From Symbiodinium natans (taxonomy: Eukaryota > Sar > Dinophyceae > Suessiales > Symbiodiniaceae): a stretch of DNA of 64,000 nt. The DNA is taken from assembly GCA_905221605.1 (NCBI GenBank), contig CAJNDS010002641.1, forward strand, positions 1 to 64,000, written 5' to 3'. The stretch's first letter is position 1. Every line of letters begins with the position of its first letter. The position numbers were made by a program, and so were the translations under genes. Below are positions 45,001 to 54,846 of the stretch, one piece after another. Under the pieces are notes generated by a model. The model ran no database searches. It saw nothing but the letters and a program-made list of their open reading frames with translations, and was not told the origin of the DNA.

Positions 45001-46609
45001 GGAGCCTGAGGAACCGGAGCCACAGGGAGAGCACCAGCAACCTGATGAAGCCCAGGAAGCCGAGGACTACAGGGACCAATTCGCTTTGAACCTTGTGGGC
45101 GCAGAGTCAACGAGTGGATGGGTGGTTGCCATTCCCTTGGTGGCAAAAGGCTCCTCTTCGCTCAAGAAAGTGAGCGAGGCGCTCACAAGGCTTTCCATGC
45201 AGGTGGCCGGGGCAACAGAAGTGGTGCTGCAAGGAGATCCTGAGCCAAGCATCAAGCAGGTGCTTCACGCTGTCGAAGCGTGCCGTGTGAAGCTTGGACT
45301 GCGCAGCGCCGTCCAGCTAGCCCCTGCGGGCTCTCACGCCTCAAATGGGCAAGCAGAGACGGCGGTGAGCACAATCCGCCGGAATGCCATGACGTTGAAG
45401 TGCTTCCTGGAGGCGCGTATCGGCGCGCGTCTCAGTGGAAAGCATCCTCTCTTCGCCTGGCTGTTGCGCCACGCGGCCTTCCTTTACAACAGGTTCTCCA
45501 CCACCAGTCGGGGCATCACACCCTTTGAGGTCCTACATGGACGGCGGTACAGAGGACGCCTCCTAGTCTTCGGGGAGAGTTGTATTTTCCACAAGGCCAC
45601 GAAGTACAAGGGCGACCTCCAGTGGAGAAAAGGCATTTGGGTTGGCGTCAACGAGAAGAACAATGCGCATGTGCTTCTTACGCCAGAAGGAGCTTGTGAG
45701 AGCAGGTCGATCCGCCGAGTGCCTGTGGAGAGCCAGTGGTCAGCCGACGAAGTCTTCCAAGTGAAAGGGCTTCCATGGGACTATGGAGGCAAAGTGCGAA
45801 GGAAGAGGGCCATGTACACTTCTCGAGTTCCTCTTCTACCAGACCATGCTTCATTAGAGCAGTTGGCGCGTGCAGCGGGGAAAGCAGCCGCAGAATCCAT
45901 TGCAGCAGGGACACCAAAGCCTCCTGCCGACGAGCTCGGGACGGATTCCAGCAGCAGTAGCTCAAATCCATCTTCTCCGTCACGGTCATCAAGAAAGAGC
46001 CAAGGAATGGAAGACATAGCAGAGGAGAAAGCACCAGCAGCAGAGGAGAAAGCGCCAACAGCAGAGGAGGAAGCACCAGCAGCACAAGAGGAAGCGTCAG
46101 CAGCGATGGACAGCAGCACTAAGGTAACGAGACCGGGGCCTGAAAAGGGACCAGCAAGCAAGCGAGTCAAGCTTCTGCTGGACCGGCCCAAAGGCTCACC
46201 GACTGCTGGGAGCGTTGGTGGCTCGCTGTACCCTCCAGGGTTTGCTGGAATCTCCATGGTCCACGGCGACGTCGAAATGGATGAGTATTCGCAGGCAGAG
46301 ACATGGCTTGATGAAGTGGAGCCAGTCCTGGAGTTCACAGAGAATGCTTGTGAAGAGATGTGGTGGTCTCCTGATGACCCACCGCCGGAACTAAGCCCTG
46401 ACGAGTTGGCAGCTTTGGACCTTGAGAGCGACAGAACAGAGGTGGAGCGCCTGGTTGCCATGGGCGCACTGAGGCCCCCCAGGGATGGAGAGGACCTGGG
46501 GCAATACGAGCAGTTGACTACGAAAGTAGTCAGAGACTGGCGAAAGAGGCCTGGCTGGATTCGCAGATCTCGCCTAGTGGCCAGGGAGTTTCGCTCGTGG
46601 ACGCCGTGA
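42068..46609 (+). CDS. Copia polyprotein, first part: Gag, protease, SAP, integrase, start of RT
   Basis: The frame is open from before the LTR; the ATG at 42068 (MEPSSGQEPG) is chosen because it follows a ~375-base leader and begins the Gag-like part. Residues count from it. About 50-260 is Gag (WKEWHFQLCTWLIAND). A Lys/Gly/Gln-rich linker precedes the CCHC knuckle CHKCGQSGHWKNEC at 390-403. VVMDSGADVSVAP near 549 is the protease. About 845-880, LKDLCDKLGVSKSGPKARVL is a SAP-type DNA-binding motif. HHPFQPWCEAC near 920-930 is the integrase zinc site; catalytic D, D, E lie in IQIDYCY, LQGDPEPS and GQAETAV. The frame enters the RT (SRLVAREFRSW) and stops at TGA 46607-46609 after 1513 codons. 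Ala/Glu repeats of 24 bases lie at 46015-46105. Confidence 0.9.
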   Translation: MEPSSGQEPGMGSAGPNQPVDAEAAMRNEIDRIVRGRLDQALGSVFSRLITTTERAAQAAESQAVASKSNGLLKALRMPEWKPKDREEELRTWKEWHFQLCTWLIANDPEFEGDMEDITWDEEIDNSLLPDETASRSQRLFGALCSLVKGRPLLLIKGLEKEKNGYEALRRLRREMEPKERTRSLAIMRQLAQWEFKENVGLHEQLVAYEEALRAYESSSGKTFSEDLMVATVVMGLKEPLKSQVQLRMTPDTKYSDLREWILQYENVNTPWSLSLSTSSKSQAGGPQPMDVDQVWAKGWGKGGKKGKKGKDDKGKGKGKWAKGDGKQQQWSKGQQQAQWGRGKGTGGWQKGKGNYSSNSWWENNQHGGKSNNNGNPKSKGKGGGQSNVCHKCGQSGHWKNECPNKGRVNQVEDGGGGATSSGASSASTSATAYRTPSTVQQVQAMPLGTPPGCRAVEIFDISEVECESDLGEFSLDGAEVMMVSAVSTKESGKVMEFRMDSTDEDNEWVVWEPSVFDQNLLETEVEINMVQHYGRVQPGGTEVEVVMDSGADVSVAPLDFAGLGDPAGPLEVFMRDAQGHEIQQHAARYLNVEVQDDEGKWVTIREKFAIAKVNSLIISLGKLWRSGWRLSTGKKGPVLKQGERILPMRLRRNTLVMTALVSSIAMLDVSALPPQLEDVIETPGWSILPSGLPVLVAHRTKEIPFEQAVWSSDDWEWVAVFVRREEAVRGPRRGDTWVQVCAVTTYDFEHSPKVITNIESELAGFRDVCVLFHVAELNRDILTNPGTLFDEPKEFDEPYVPGDVGGGLGDEPMEVLGGERDLRGQVRHADLEDDELDGVELSMETPLKNLKDLCDKLGVSKSGPKARVLRRLRDHKEVLEKQLSTEVAKQMFREGERNPEQFRVPVLPSKEQQDLHALTHHPFQPWCEACVMSRSRQSPHEKQTEEKGDIVENEYKEPKPRIQIDYCYTFTKERGEVEPEEPEPQGEHQQPDEAQEAEDYRDQFALNLVGAESTSGWVVAIPLVAKGSSSLKKVSEALTRLSMQVAGATEVVLQGDPEPSIKQVLHAVEACRVKLGLRSAVQLAPAGSHASNGQAETAVSTIRRNAMTLKCFLEARIGARLSGKHPLFAWLLRHAAFLYNRFSTTSRGITPFEVLHGRRYRGRLLVFGESCIFHKATKYKGDLQWRKGIWVGVNEKNNAHVLLTPEGACESRSIRRVPVESQWSADEVFQVKGLPWDYGGKVRRKRAMYTSRVPLLPDHASLEQLARAAGKAAAESIAAGTPKPPADELGTDSSSSSSNPSSPSRSSRKSQGMEDIAEEKAPAAEEKAPTAEEEAPAAQEEASAAMDSSTKVTRPGPEKGPASKRVKLLLDRPKGSPTAGSVGGSLYPPGFAGISMVHGDVEMDEYSQAETWLDEVEPVLEFTENACEEMWWSPDDPPPELSPDELAALDLESDRTEVERLVAMGALRPPRDGEDLGQYEQLTTKVVRDWRKRPGWIRRSRLVAREFRSWTP
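46607..46609 (+). other. In-frame TGA inside the RT domain
   Basis: CCG TGA TCG splits the polyprotein; reading continues in the same frame to 48670 with no other stop. It lies between the LVAREF and FAPSS segments of the RT, where copia proteins are uninterrupted, so a nonsense mutation is the simplest reading; recoding is less likely. Confidence 0.75.
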
Positions 46610-46645
46610 TCGCAGGAGCTGTTCGCTCCATCAAGTTCTCTGGCA

Positions 46646-48670
46646 GTGGTGCATGGGCTGATGGCTTGGGCACAAGCCAGAGGCCTCGAGCTCACCACGC
46701 TCGACATCAAGGACGCCTACCTGAATGTGCCGCAGAAGGCACCAGTGGTGATCGAGGTCGACGCGCGGCTCTTTGACACCCAGAGCAGTGGCTCTAGGAG
46801 GTTTGTGCTTGAGAGGCTGTTGCCAGGCCAGAGGGTTGCAGCCAGTGAGTGGTTCCAGTACATGAAGGGGATGCTTGCGGAGGCGGGGCTCACCGGCTTT
46901 GCTAAGGAGCCCACCTTGTTCCGAGATGAGAGGCCTGGCTGTGACACAGGCCTGGTGCTGCATGCTGATGATGGGCTTCTTGCTTCAACACCAGCAGCCC
47001 GACAAGCCCTTGAGAAAGTGCTCGCCAAGAAGGTCAAGGTCCAAATCAGCAGCCCACTGAAGGAGGTGGGGGATGAGCTGGAGTTCCTGAAGCGAAGATA
47101 TGTGAAGCTTGAAGATGGGATAGCAATGTATTCGGGGCAAAAGCATGTTGAGGCTCTCTTGGAAGCAATGGGGCCTGGATTGAAAAGCAGAGACACTCCA
47201 GGAGATGCCAGTCTCTTGGAAGCTGATACAAGTGCCGCCCTCGCTCCTGAAAGGGCCAAGCAGTACAAGGAGTGTACTGGCAGGCTCTTGTACCTGAGCC
47301 ACACGAGGCCGGACATACAGTACAGCACATGTGTCCTTGCAAGTAAGATGAGCTCACCAACCGTTATGGCCTACAAGTGGCTGGCGAAAGTCGCCGGCTA
47401 CCTCCAGAAGGTTCCCAGTCTTGGCTTCCTGATCAAGCCTTTGCAACAAGCAGCCTGTTTGGAATACAAAGGCTCAGGACCCCTTCAGCACGGAGGCCAG
47501 GTCGTCTTGGAATCCGTAACAGATGCTGACTGGGCTGGGTGCAAGCGAACAAGAAAGTCTCGCTCCTCGGTGCATCTGTACCTGGGTGGCAGCTTGATTG
47601 CCAGTCACGTTAGAACTCAGAAATCTGTGTCGCTCAGCAGCGGGGAGTCGGAGTTCGTTGCAATGGTGAGTGGGGGCACTGAAGTTGTGTTCATCCGGGA
47701 GTGCCTCGACTACTTGATGAAAGGGTTCGCTGAGATTGATGTTGTGCTTCGAAGTGACAGTGCTGCAGCTAGAGGCATCAGCCAGCGAATCGGCTGCGGC
47801 AAGGTCAGACACTTGAGCTGTGGCCTTTTGTGGGTCCAAGAGGCCATCAAAGCCAAGGTCTTCCGTGCAAGCCCTGTGTCAGGGCAACGAAACCCCTCTG
47901 ACCTGGGTACAAAACCTCTGAGCGGCCCTCGCGTCCGAGAGCTCCTATGTCGAAGTGGAGCAGTGGACGATGATGGAAATCCATATGGACTTGAGGACCT
48001 TGAGAGATCCCAGAGCAAGATGCAAGTGAAAGAAATGATGAAAAGCAGCGGAGTGGGCCTAGTGCATGCGAAGAAAATTCTGCCGATCTTGCTTGTGATG
48101 GCCCAAGTGCTTGGGGCTGATGGTGCAGAGGGCTTGGGCCTCGCCGTGACGATGGCGATGATGGAAGATGCTCTTCTGTCTGGAGTGGCTACGATGGAGA
48201 CTGGCCTGGTAGTAGTGTTGTTTTGGCTTGGGGCTTTGTGGGTCATTTGGTGGATCTACAAGTGGGCCCTTCCAGGCCGACGAGCAACTGTGGACCAGGC
48301 CAGCCAAGCAAAAGTGGAAAAGGTGAACCGCTACACCCAAGCGAGCATCGGAATGTCACCAAGCGAGCGGCAGTTCATGAACGAGTATGTCGACAGATGT
48401 AGTTTTCTCACCGAAGCCTTGCATGAAGAACATCGTACTGTAGAGCAATGCGAGGAAGCTTTGATTGAGGTTCGCAATGAGAATAGGGATCTTCGTGCAA
48501 GGCTCGCTAGGAGTGAAGGGCTAGGATATGCCCCCGAGTCAATCACAATCGCAACTCACCGGGGCACAGTGTATCATCGTGAAGATTGCGGAGCCCTGGC
48601 CAACAGTCGTCATATCGCCAGATACAGGGCCTGTGATATTTGTATTCGGCCCAGGGCAACAGAAATGTAG
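46646..48670 (+). CDS. Copia polyprotein, second part: RT, RNase H, membrane/Cys-rich extension
   Basis: The same frame as the first part, after the TGA; there is no reason to think translation starts here. RT motifs: LDIKDAYLNVPQ (motif A Asp) and GLVLHADDGLLAS, where HADD replaces the usual YVDD. TRPDIQYSTCVLASKM follows, then RNase H with DADWAG, SSGESEF, RSDSAAA and NPSDLGTKPL. After RNase H comes an unusual ~200-residue extension. It has a hydrophobic region ending VVVLFWLGALWVIWWIYKW that is a likely membrane span, a coiled-coil stretch (EQCEEALIEVRNENRDLRARL), and YHREDCGALANS...CDIC, a Cys pattern like the Ada-type zinc site. The extension could be env-like or a targeting module. Confidence 0.85.
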   Translation: MVHGLMAWAQARGLELTTLDIKDAYLNVPQKAPVVIEVDARLFDTQSSGSRRFVLERLLPGQRVAASEWFQYMKGMLAEAGLTGFAKEPTLFRDERPGCDTGLVLHADDGLLASTPAARQALEKVLAKKVKVQISSPLKEVGDELEFLKRRYVKLEDGIAMYSGQKHVEALLEAMGPGLKSRDTPGDASLLEADTSAALAPERAKQYKECTGRLLYLSHTRPDIQYSTCVLASKMSSPTVMAYKWLAKVAGYLQKVPSLGFLIKPLQQAACLEYKGSGPLQHGGQVVLESVTDADWAGCKRTRKSRSSVHLYLGGSLIASHVRTQKSVSLSSGESEFVAMVSGGTEVVFIRECLDYLMKGFAEIDVVLRSDSAAARGISQRIGCGKVRHLSCGLLWVQEAIKAKVFRASPVSGQRNPSDLGTKPLSGPRVRELLCRSGAVDDDGNPYGLEDLERSQSKMQVKEMMKSSGVGLVHAKKILPILLVMAQVLGADGAEGLGLAVTMAMMEDALLSGVATMETGLVVVLFWLGALWVIWWIYKWALPGRRATVDQASQAKVEKVNRYTQASIGMSPSERQFMNEYVDRCSFLTEALHEEHRTVEQCEEALIEVRNENRDLRARLARSEGLGYAPESITIATHRGTVYHREDCGALANSRHIARYRACDICIRPRATEM

Positions 48671-48705
48671 CGAGAGTTCCTGAGTACAGCACTCAGGAAA
48701 TCTCG
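48671..48705 (+). other. Strong hairpin between stop codon and 3' LTR
   Basis: CGAGAGTTCCTGAGT and ACTCAGGAAATCTCG form a 15-bp stem with one mismatch around the 5-nt loop ACAGC. It starts directly after the TAG stop. Confidence 0.8.
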
Positions 48706-48713
48706 AGGCGGGG
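48706..48713 (+). promoter_or_regulatory. Polypurine tract candidate
   Basis: AGGCGGGG directly before the 3' LTR, short and interrupted by one C; position fits plus-strand priming. Confidence 0.5.
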
Positions 48714-48792
48714 TGTAAGAGTTGCACTCCTTTTGCCTCACATGTATCCATATCAATCGGCAGCCCTTTGCGGTTCAGAGAAAAGTCTTTCA
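48714..48792 (+). repeat. 3' LTR, 79 bp
   Basis: Identical to the 5' LTR; followed by the ACAAG target duplication at 48793-48797. Confidence 0.95.
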
Positions 48793-48797
48793 ACAAG

Positions 48798-50190
48798 AGA
48801 TCACTCACTCTAAGTTTTCCAACGCAGCGCGAAACGACACAATAGGTAAGCTTGATGTTGGTTTGACGTGCAAAGAATGTTGCAATGTGGTCGGACAAGA
48901 CAAAGGTAATCCACCAGAAAGGATCAAGGAAAAGCGAAGGCTCTCAGACGGCCGCATGTTAAGTGTGTGGGATCTTGTGTTGGTTCCACTGACTTAATAG
49001 CATGTTTGCGGTTTTGCACGGACCTCCCCTGGACCCATCAAAGCCTTGCAGAAACTCTTTTTGCAAATAATGTCCTCTTTCTTACTTTTGGCTTTGAGCT
49101 TGTCCACCAGAGCTTTTACAGTCATTGCGCTCCACAGCACGTGGTCCTGCCATTGTGTGCTGCGTCGCCGTTTGCCCGGCCCTTCGCGGAGGGGTGCCTT
49201 GGCATTTCGTGATCCTGGCTGTTCGCATTCTTGGATTATGAGGGCCTTGCGCAATTTATTGAAGTAGATTTTCTGTGTTTTCCTCGTCCTTTGAATGAGA
49301 TCGCCCTGTTTGCAAGTGTGCCTTCTTTACCCGTGCGAAATGAAAACCGAGAACGGTTTCGCAAGGCTCGGTGCGTGCTGTGGCAATGCCACTTGAAGTT
49401 TAGTAAAAGGTTAGTAGAAAGGCAGTGTGGGGTAACGTATGCCTTTGGCCAACCCGACAAACACAGGAAGCGCCATACACCCTTCCGGCATTGCAAACCC
49501 TGCTTTCTCAGCATGTCTTTTTATTCTAAAATTCTACCCCCACGTCCTAAACGAAAAACTCAAGCCTAAGACTTAACCAAAAACTTTCAATGCTGAACCC
49601 TAAGCCTAAATTTTCTAGAGCATGCGGGTATGTTGCTGATTCATATGTTCGGCAACCGCGCGAAGCTACATCCAGTTCCGGTCAGCAAGGCTGCAAATTA
49701 GCTAGCGCTCGCATTTTTGGCTTCCATGTCACTTGTTCTGAACAATGTTGAAGCATGGATGCCACTAGTCAAGACAAACCAGCCAGCGTGTCACTCACTT
49801 GCGAGATTTTGAGCTTTGTGGTACGTGGCTCAACAGGTACGGAAGAACATTGTTAACGTGTGCAGCCCACATGTGCAGCAACACCTGTTCAAGTTTACAT
49901 TGTGTTGTTCACAAACACGCTTAGCCCAACACCTTCCGTTTCTATTTCCCATCCGCAGCAGCTGCCTCGGGTGTGGCTTGCAGCAACAAGCACGTGTGCT
50001 GTCTGCTTAGCTCGTGAATCTTTGCCCAGGTTCGATGGACACCGTCGTTGAAGATGCTGGTCATTGGCAACTTTGCGATGTGATGATCAAGCGAAGTTGG
50101 CGTTTTGTCACCGATGGTTTCTAAGGAAAGCAGTTTCATCCTCCCCACTCATGACTCTTCGGCGGGAAGGTTCTTCGTCAATACATTTGA
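48798..50190. other. No gene recognised; short telomere-like stretch
   Basis: Only short frames. At 49545-49610 CCTAAAC/CCCTAAGCC variants resemble a decayed telomeric repeat. Confidence 0.4.
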
Positions 50191-50193
50191 CGT

Positions 50194-50838
50194 TTGCATA
50201 TGGGTCTCTCGCAACATTCGTGTTGTTGCCCTTTCAAAACCCATGTAGCCAATTCTAGCAGGATTAACTCCTCCACCGACGCCACCTCATTCATGGTGGC
50301 AAACTGCAAGGCTTTGGATGGTAATGTCAGGGCTTCAAAGACTTATGCATGGAATGATGTTTGTAAGGATGGCATCCTTGAAAAATGCTCCGTTTTTGGG
50401 TGCGGCTTTGTGCCTGACAGGCCACCATCAGCTGCCAGCGTCGAGTGGTTTGATGGTGAGGCTGCAGGGTGTGAGCAGCTGAAAAACTATGTGAACACGT
50501 TGCGGGCCCGGGACATGGGTTGGAAACGTGGAGATGTCAAGGCCGCTCGACCACCATCACGGAACGTCGTGCGGCCCTCTCCGAAGCGCGTGCGGAGCCT
50601 GCATTCGGGGGTTACCACAAGCATGCATGCTTCGAGGGTCAAGGGATCTCGGGTTCAACGGCCCAGGGTTTTCTTGAGTAGGTTATTGAGTCCTCGTGTC
50701 CCACGGCCAAGGTCTATGGTAGTGAAGGTGGACTCTGCGGCAGCTTGCTTGGGGGACCGAGGCTGCGTGCGAAATTGTAAAATGAAAGTTTTTGGGTCTT
50801 CTGGATGTTTCTGGTCGGTCGCCTGCCGACAAGTTTGA
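50194..50838 (+). CDS. Open frame of unknown function, 214 codons
   Basis: An open frame with mixed composition: the part around NCKALDGNVRASKTYAWNDV looks protein-like, the later part is Arg/Ser/Pro-rich (PSPKRVRSLH). No known domain. It may contain one or more exons joined by read-through intron sequence. Confidence 0.25.
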   Translation: MHMGLSQHSCCCPFKTHVANSSRINSSTDATSFMVANCKALDGNVRASKTYAWNDVCKDGILEKCSVFGCGFVPDRPPSAASVEWFDGEAAGCEQLKNYVNTLRARDMGWKRGDVKAARPPSRNVVRPSPKRVRSLHSGVTTSMHASRVKGSRVQRPRVFLSRLLSPRVPRPRSMVVKVDSAAACLGDRGCVRNCKMKVFGSSGCFWSVACRQV

Positions 50839-51530
50839 AGAGCTTGAGGGGTTCTTTGAACTCAAACCAGCAGGTCAAGCAGGAACACCGTTCCTAAGTT
50901 GGGCGTATCATCATATCTGCGACACTGCGTTGTGGACTGCGAGACGATGCCAGGGATCCCTGTGCCAGCACGGTCGTCGGCACGGCAAGGGAGAAAACCC
51001 TCTGGGCTGGAAGCCGAATGCTGTCCAGTAGTTTTCCACCTCGATGTTGCCATGAGCCGTCATGTGCAATGTCAGTGAGCCTTGCAAGCCTTGCAAGCTG
51101 TGTTTGTTGTGACCCTGAGGCAGAACCGAAGCGGGCCGCCAAAGCATTCCTGGGGACGAAGAGCTTTGCCCGCCTCTGAATGTTCCGAGAGGTTTGGGCT
51201 GGGGATGGCTGGGGTGTGCTCCGAATCGCCAGCGTGTCACAAAGCTCTTCTGTGACCAGTTGCTTCAAGATTAACAAGGACGCTCCGCCGGACGGAAGGC
51301 TCCTACTTTCATGACAATGACCCCGGCCCTAACTATGGAAAGCATCGCTACGCTGCCCGAAGAGACATTTCCGAGAGACAGATGCATTGATTGGCGTAGA
51401 CAACTTGGAGAAGCCGATGGGCTTTGCCGCGCAAACACTACTATCGAGCACCTTCAAGTCGTTGTGCTGATGTTGGGCCCAGATAAGAATAGAAACAGTT
51501 CAAAACCTGGCTGCTAGGCAGCCTCAATTT
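50839..51530. other. No gene recognised
   Basis: Several short frames on both strands without conserved-looking segments. Confidence 0.35.
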
Positions 51531-51539
51531 GATGGAACC

Positions 51540-53600
51540 ATGGACCAAGCGTCGCGCAATGGCTACCGCCTGGTGCCGAACACCGATGCGCCTGCGGAGC
51601 CCGCTGCGATCAATGGTCCAGGCGACTCTGGCGACTCCACAGTCCCAGACTCTAGACCCATAAAGGTCCAGCTCTCAAACATAAGGCTGCCGCCCAACAT
51701 ATCTCAAGCACCCTTTTTTTGATGTTCAATGTGACAGCAGGAAACATCATAGAACAGTTGATGGGGCCTTGCGCGAGACAAAGCGCCTGCGAAGGTGCCC
51801 GGGCAGCGCAATCACAGCATGCGGCAGGTGCTTGGAACCTTTTCAAGAAACAACAGCGAGTTGTGGTGTTGGTATTGGGGAGTTGGGATTTTGTACGTTC
51901 CGGTGTTTCGCCCGAGTCTCGGTCGTTGACCTGTGACAGAACCTCGGTAGCTGTCGCCACACGGGTGTTTGACGCGTGCAGGCCCCTGGTCGGACGTTGC
52001 TGCTGACAGCGACAAGAATCTTGGCACGGCGTTTAGGACCATTGAGGAGTTTAAAGCGTGTTTAGGAGGACAGGGGAGGGTTTGGTTGTTTACGAAAGCA
52101 GGGCTCGGGAGTGCTGGTTTGCAGGCGCTGGGTCGCGGAGAAGGCTTTACGCGTGATGAAGCACGACTCTGCGGGCCCCTAGGCTGAAACATGGTTCTGT
52201 TCTGCCAAGATTTCAGCCGTGCAATAGTAGAGGAACGCAGGCCAGTTTGCTGGTCTTTCAGCTGCTGGAACATGTGCTAGGTTTTGCCAAAGTGGATGCC
52301 AACTCTGTCTATGGTGCGGCCTTGGCACTGCCGCAGCTGGCGAGTCACCTGGCAGGCACGTGAAGTGCCTTGAATTTCTTTGAGTTGTGGGAGGCCTCTG
52401 GCCTCTGCTTCTTACAAGCGCGGCCGCACAGACGTGTGGAGCATGCGTTGCAGCTGCGTGCTGCGTCGTCGTATTGATGTTGTCCCTTCTCATAGTGATA
52501 AACAGTATCTTAATCCTTCTATCATGCCGTGGCAATAGGACCGGAATACCCTACAAGCATGAGCCGTGAAAGCGCAGTAGTGCCTCGTAGCAGTCGTAGC
52601 AGCTTCAAGAACAAAGGAAGCGCGGGATGGACCATCTCGTACACGGGCCTGGCCTTGCGGGGTTTGCTCTTCATGCTGATGAACAACCTCCTGCAAGGCC
52701 CACGCCCGCAGCGATCACAGCTCGCAGTTTTCAAGATGCTAGGGGCTCTCCGAGAGAAGCACTGAGGCCGAACACGAGGATTCAGCATTGCTTGTTCACA
52801 TGAGGGAGCCCTCAGGGGCCTTGCCGTGGCTTTTGGGTCAAGTTCCTGTCTCTGACTGCCGAAGCAACACTTTCCTGACAGGTTTCCTGCTGTACATGAT
52901 TAGCAAGGAGGAGAGAATCATCAACAAGTTTGGCAGTCAAATGCGCCACGGTGAAGCGAGTTTGCGGTGCTGTTGCGTTGGGAGCTCTTTCCAACTTCAA
53001 AGCTTTGCATAGCTTTGCCGGGCTTGCCCTTAGAGCATTAGAGAGCTTTGACCGGGGGCGCTCTCCATTCTGGCCTTTTTCTCCTTTTTCTCAAGCTCTC
53101 TGACAGGCAGCGGGCTGAATTGCTGAAGGTGCAGGGTTTCGGCAAACGCCCATTCCAAGCATTGTGCAGCATTGTCAGCTTCAGTCGAGGTTTCTATGTG
53201 ATTTTGCAGCACATCACCAAAGATGTCCCGATGAATCAAATTGCGTTGGTCCGGGCGGAACGATTATCACACCGACTCCTGGCAAAAGATACCTTTCATT
53301 ACCTTTCGATAGCTGCATGAGGGGAGTGGAAGGGGGGAGAGAGTGAGGGAATTTGTCACGGGAGTGGTTTGAGCGGGTAGACGTTGGAAGCTCATGGGCC
53401 GGTCTATGTGGGGTGGCCTTGTTAGGCCTTGCTCAGGTTTCAAACAAGTCGTGTATTCAGGTGTACTCCTGCATCCTCCTTCCCAGCCTTGATGAAGAAA
53501 GGTTTACGGAGAAATCGTTTGACGGATGGGGAGAAGAAGGTGTCTTGATGTGTGCTGGAAATAACCCCAAACTGCCTGTAGCTTGTCCTAAGCCCTGGTG
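51540..53600 (+). CDS. Candidate multi-exon gene(s), unknown function
   Basis: Several plus-strand segments look like exons separated by non-coding sequence. They are MDQASRNGYRLVPN from ATG 51540; SDKNLGTAFRTIEEFKACLG near 52010; KVDANSVYGAALALPQLASH near 52290; GWTISYTGLALRGLLFMLMN near 52630; SNTFLTGFLLYMISKEERII near 52865; RPFQALCSIVSFSRGFYVIL near 53145; ERFTEKSFDGWGEEG near 53500. The first could end at a GT donor near 51665. Two have hydrophobic stretches, so a membrane protein is possible. I could not link the exons reliably and they may belong to more than one gene. Confidence 0.35.
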
Positions 53601-54846
53601 AGGTCGCGGCTCTACGACTTTGATCTCTGGTCGACGAGGACAAGCATTACTGCTCTTTCTGCCTGTGTAATGCACTACGGTTCCAATCTGACAGGACCTT
53701 CGTCAGGGACTCCTTGACGTTGCTTTTTCCAGAGAAGGAGCAAGAAATCCGGGACAAAGTTGATCCAGGTGAATATGGGGCCGCTCGTGCGACTCAGAAC
53801 AGGTCTTTGGCAAGGTTGCGAAGTGAAACTTGGGAAGGATGGAATGAAGGATGGAATGCAGGATGTCCATAGCTGTATTTGCTGCATGATTCTGCATGGG
53901 GTTCTCACGAGAGATCCCGTGGAGACATAGGGGCAGTGTAAACGTACTGGTAAGGTGGAGTCGTACTACCTGCGGACGGTGTGCTGTTTCCTTTTCGCCG
54001 CCCGGCAGTGAAGGTTCAAGAGCTCAAACACACAGAGGGACGGCTCTTCTATTGCAGCCATTCAGTGAAGTTACGCTGAATCTCCGAAACAGAAACACGA
54101 CCTAGCACAAACCCTCAGACCCCTCTAACAAACCCTACGACCCCTCCAGCAAACGGCCACCATCGGCAGGTGTTGGGTTTGTGGCACGACTTGGCTGGCT
54201 CCTGGGAGATGTTGGACCTGCTCTGGTGTGTGCCCACCGACTCTGAGAGGTGGAACCTCCGGGCAGCAAGAGGTTCAAGTGAACTTTCTTGTGACACATG
54301 GCCGGGGGGTTCTCATAAGCCATTTTTGAGTGTTGATGCGTGCTAGTGAGTTTTTAGGGTTTCGAGGTTCAGGATTCAGGGTGTTGGGGAAGGCTCGGAA
54401 ATCTCGGTAGTGTTGTTGGCGTGAGCCGCTGGGGCACGAGACTTCTGGCAGCCAACTGTAACGTTCGTTCTTCAGAGTCGTGGTCGATGCAAATCATGAG
54501 CCTCTCAGGCTCTGAAGGGTCCTCACGCCTAAAGCGTCCCCCACTCTTCCCAAGCCCCTATTATCATTCACTGAGCCGAGGATCGTGCCAACATCAATGC
54601 AGAAGGCCCAGGCTGGCGAGTGCGCAGACCCTTCAAAAGACCCTCAAAGAGGCAGCGCCGGATGTAGCTTTTTTGGGATGCTCTGACCCTTTGGGGCCAT
54701 CCCTTGAGGAAGAAGAGGCAGGCGCCCAAGCCTACTCCGACCACTCACTTCACGAGACGATCGAGCTGGACTTTGTCCAGTTTCGCGTGGCAGCTCACCC
54801 GCACCCGGTTCGGTGCCTGCCCTTCTAAGCCCCAAGACCGAAGGGC

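Larger units (their letters stand above)
41610..48797 (+). mobile_element. Ty1/copia LTR retrotransposon with 79-bp LTRs
   Basis: The element lies between identical 79-bp direct repeats (41615-41693 and 48714-48792), each TG...CA, flanked by a perfect 5-bp duplication ACAAG (41610-41614 and 48793-48797). Inside are a primer site, one long gag-protease-integrase-RT-RNase H frame in copia order (integrase before RT) interrupted by a single TGA, a 3' hairpin and a purine-rich tract. Identical LTRs mean a recent insertion. Confidence 0.95.

Noticed and set aside
46607-46609. Programmed UGA readthrough in the copia RT
   Set aside because: The stop lies inside a conserved domain rather than between domains, and UGA followed by U is not a strong readthrough context; a point mutation is simpler.
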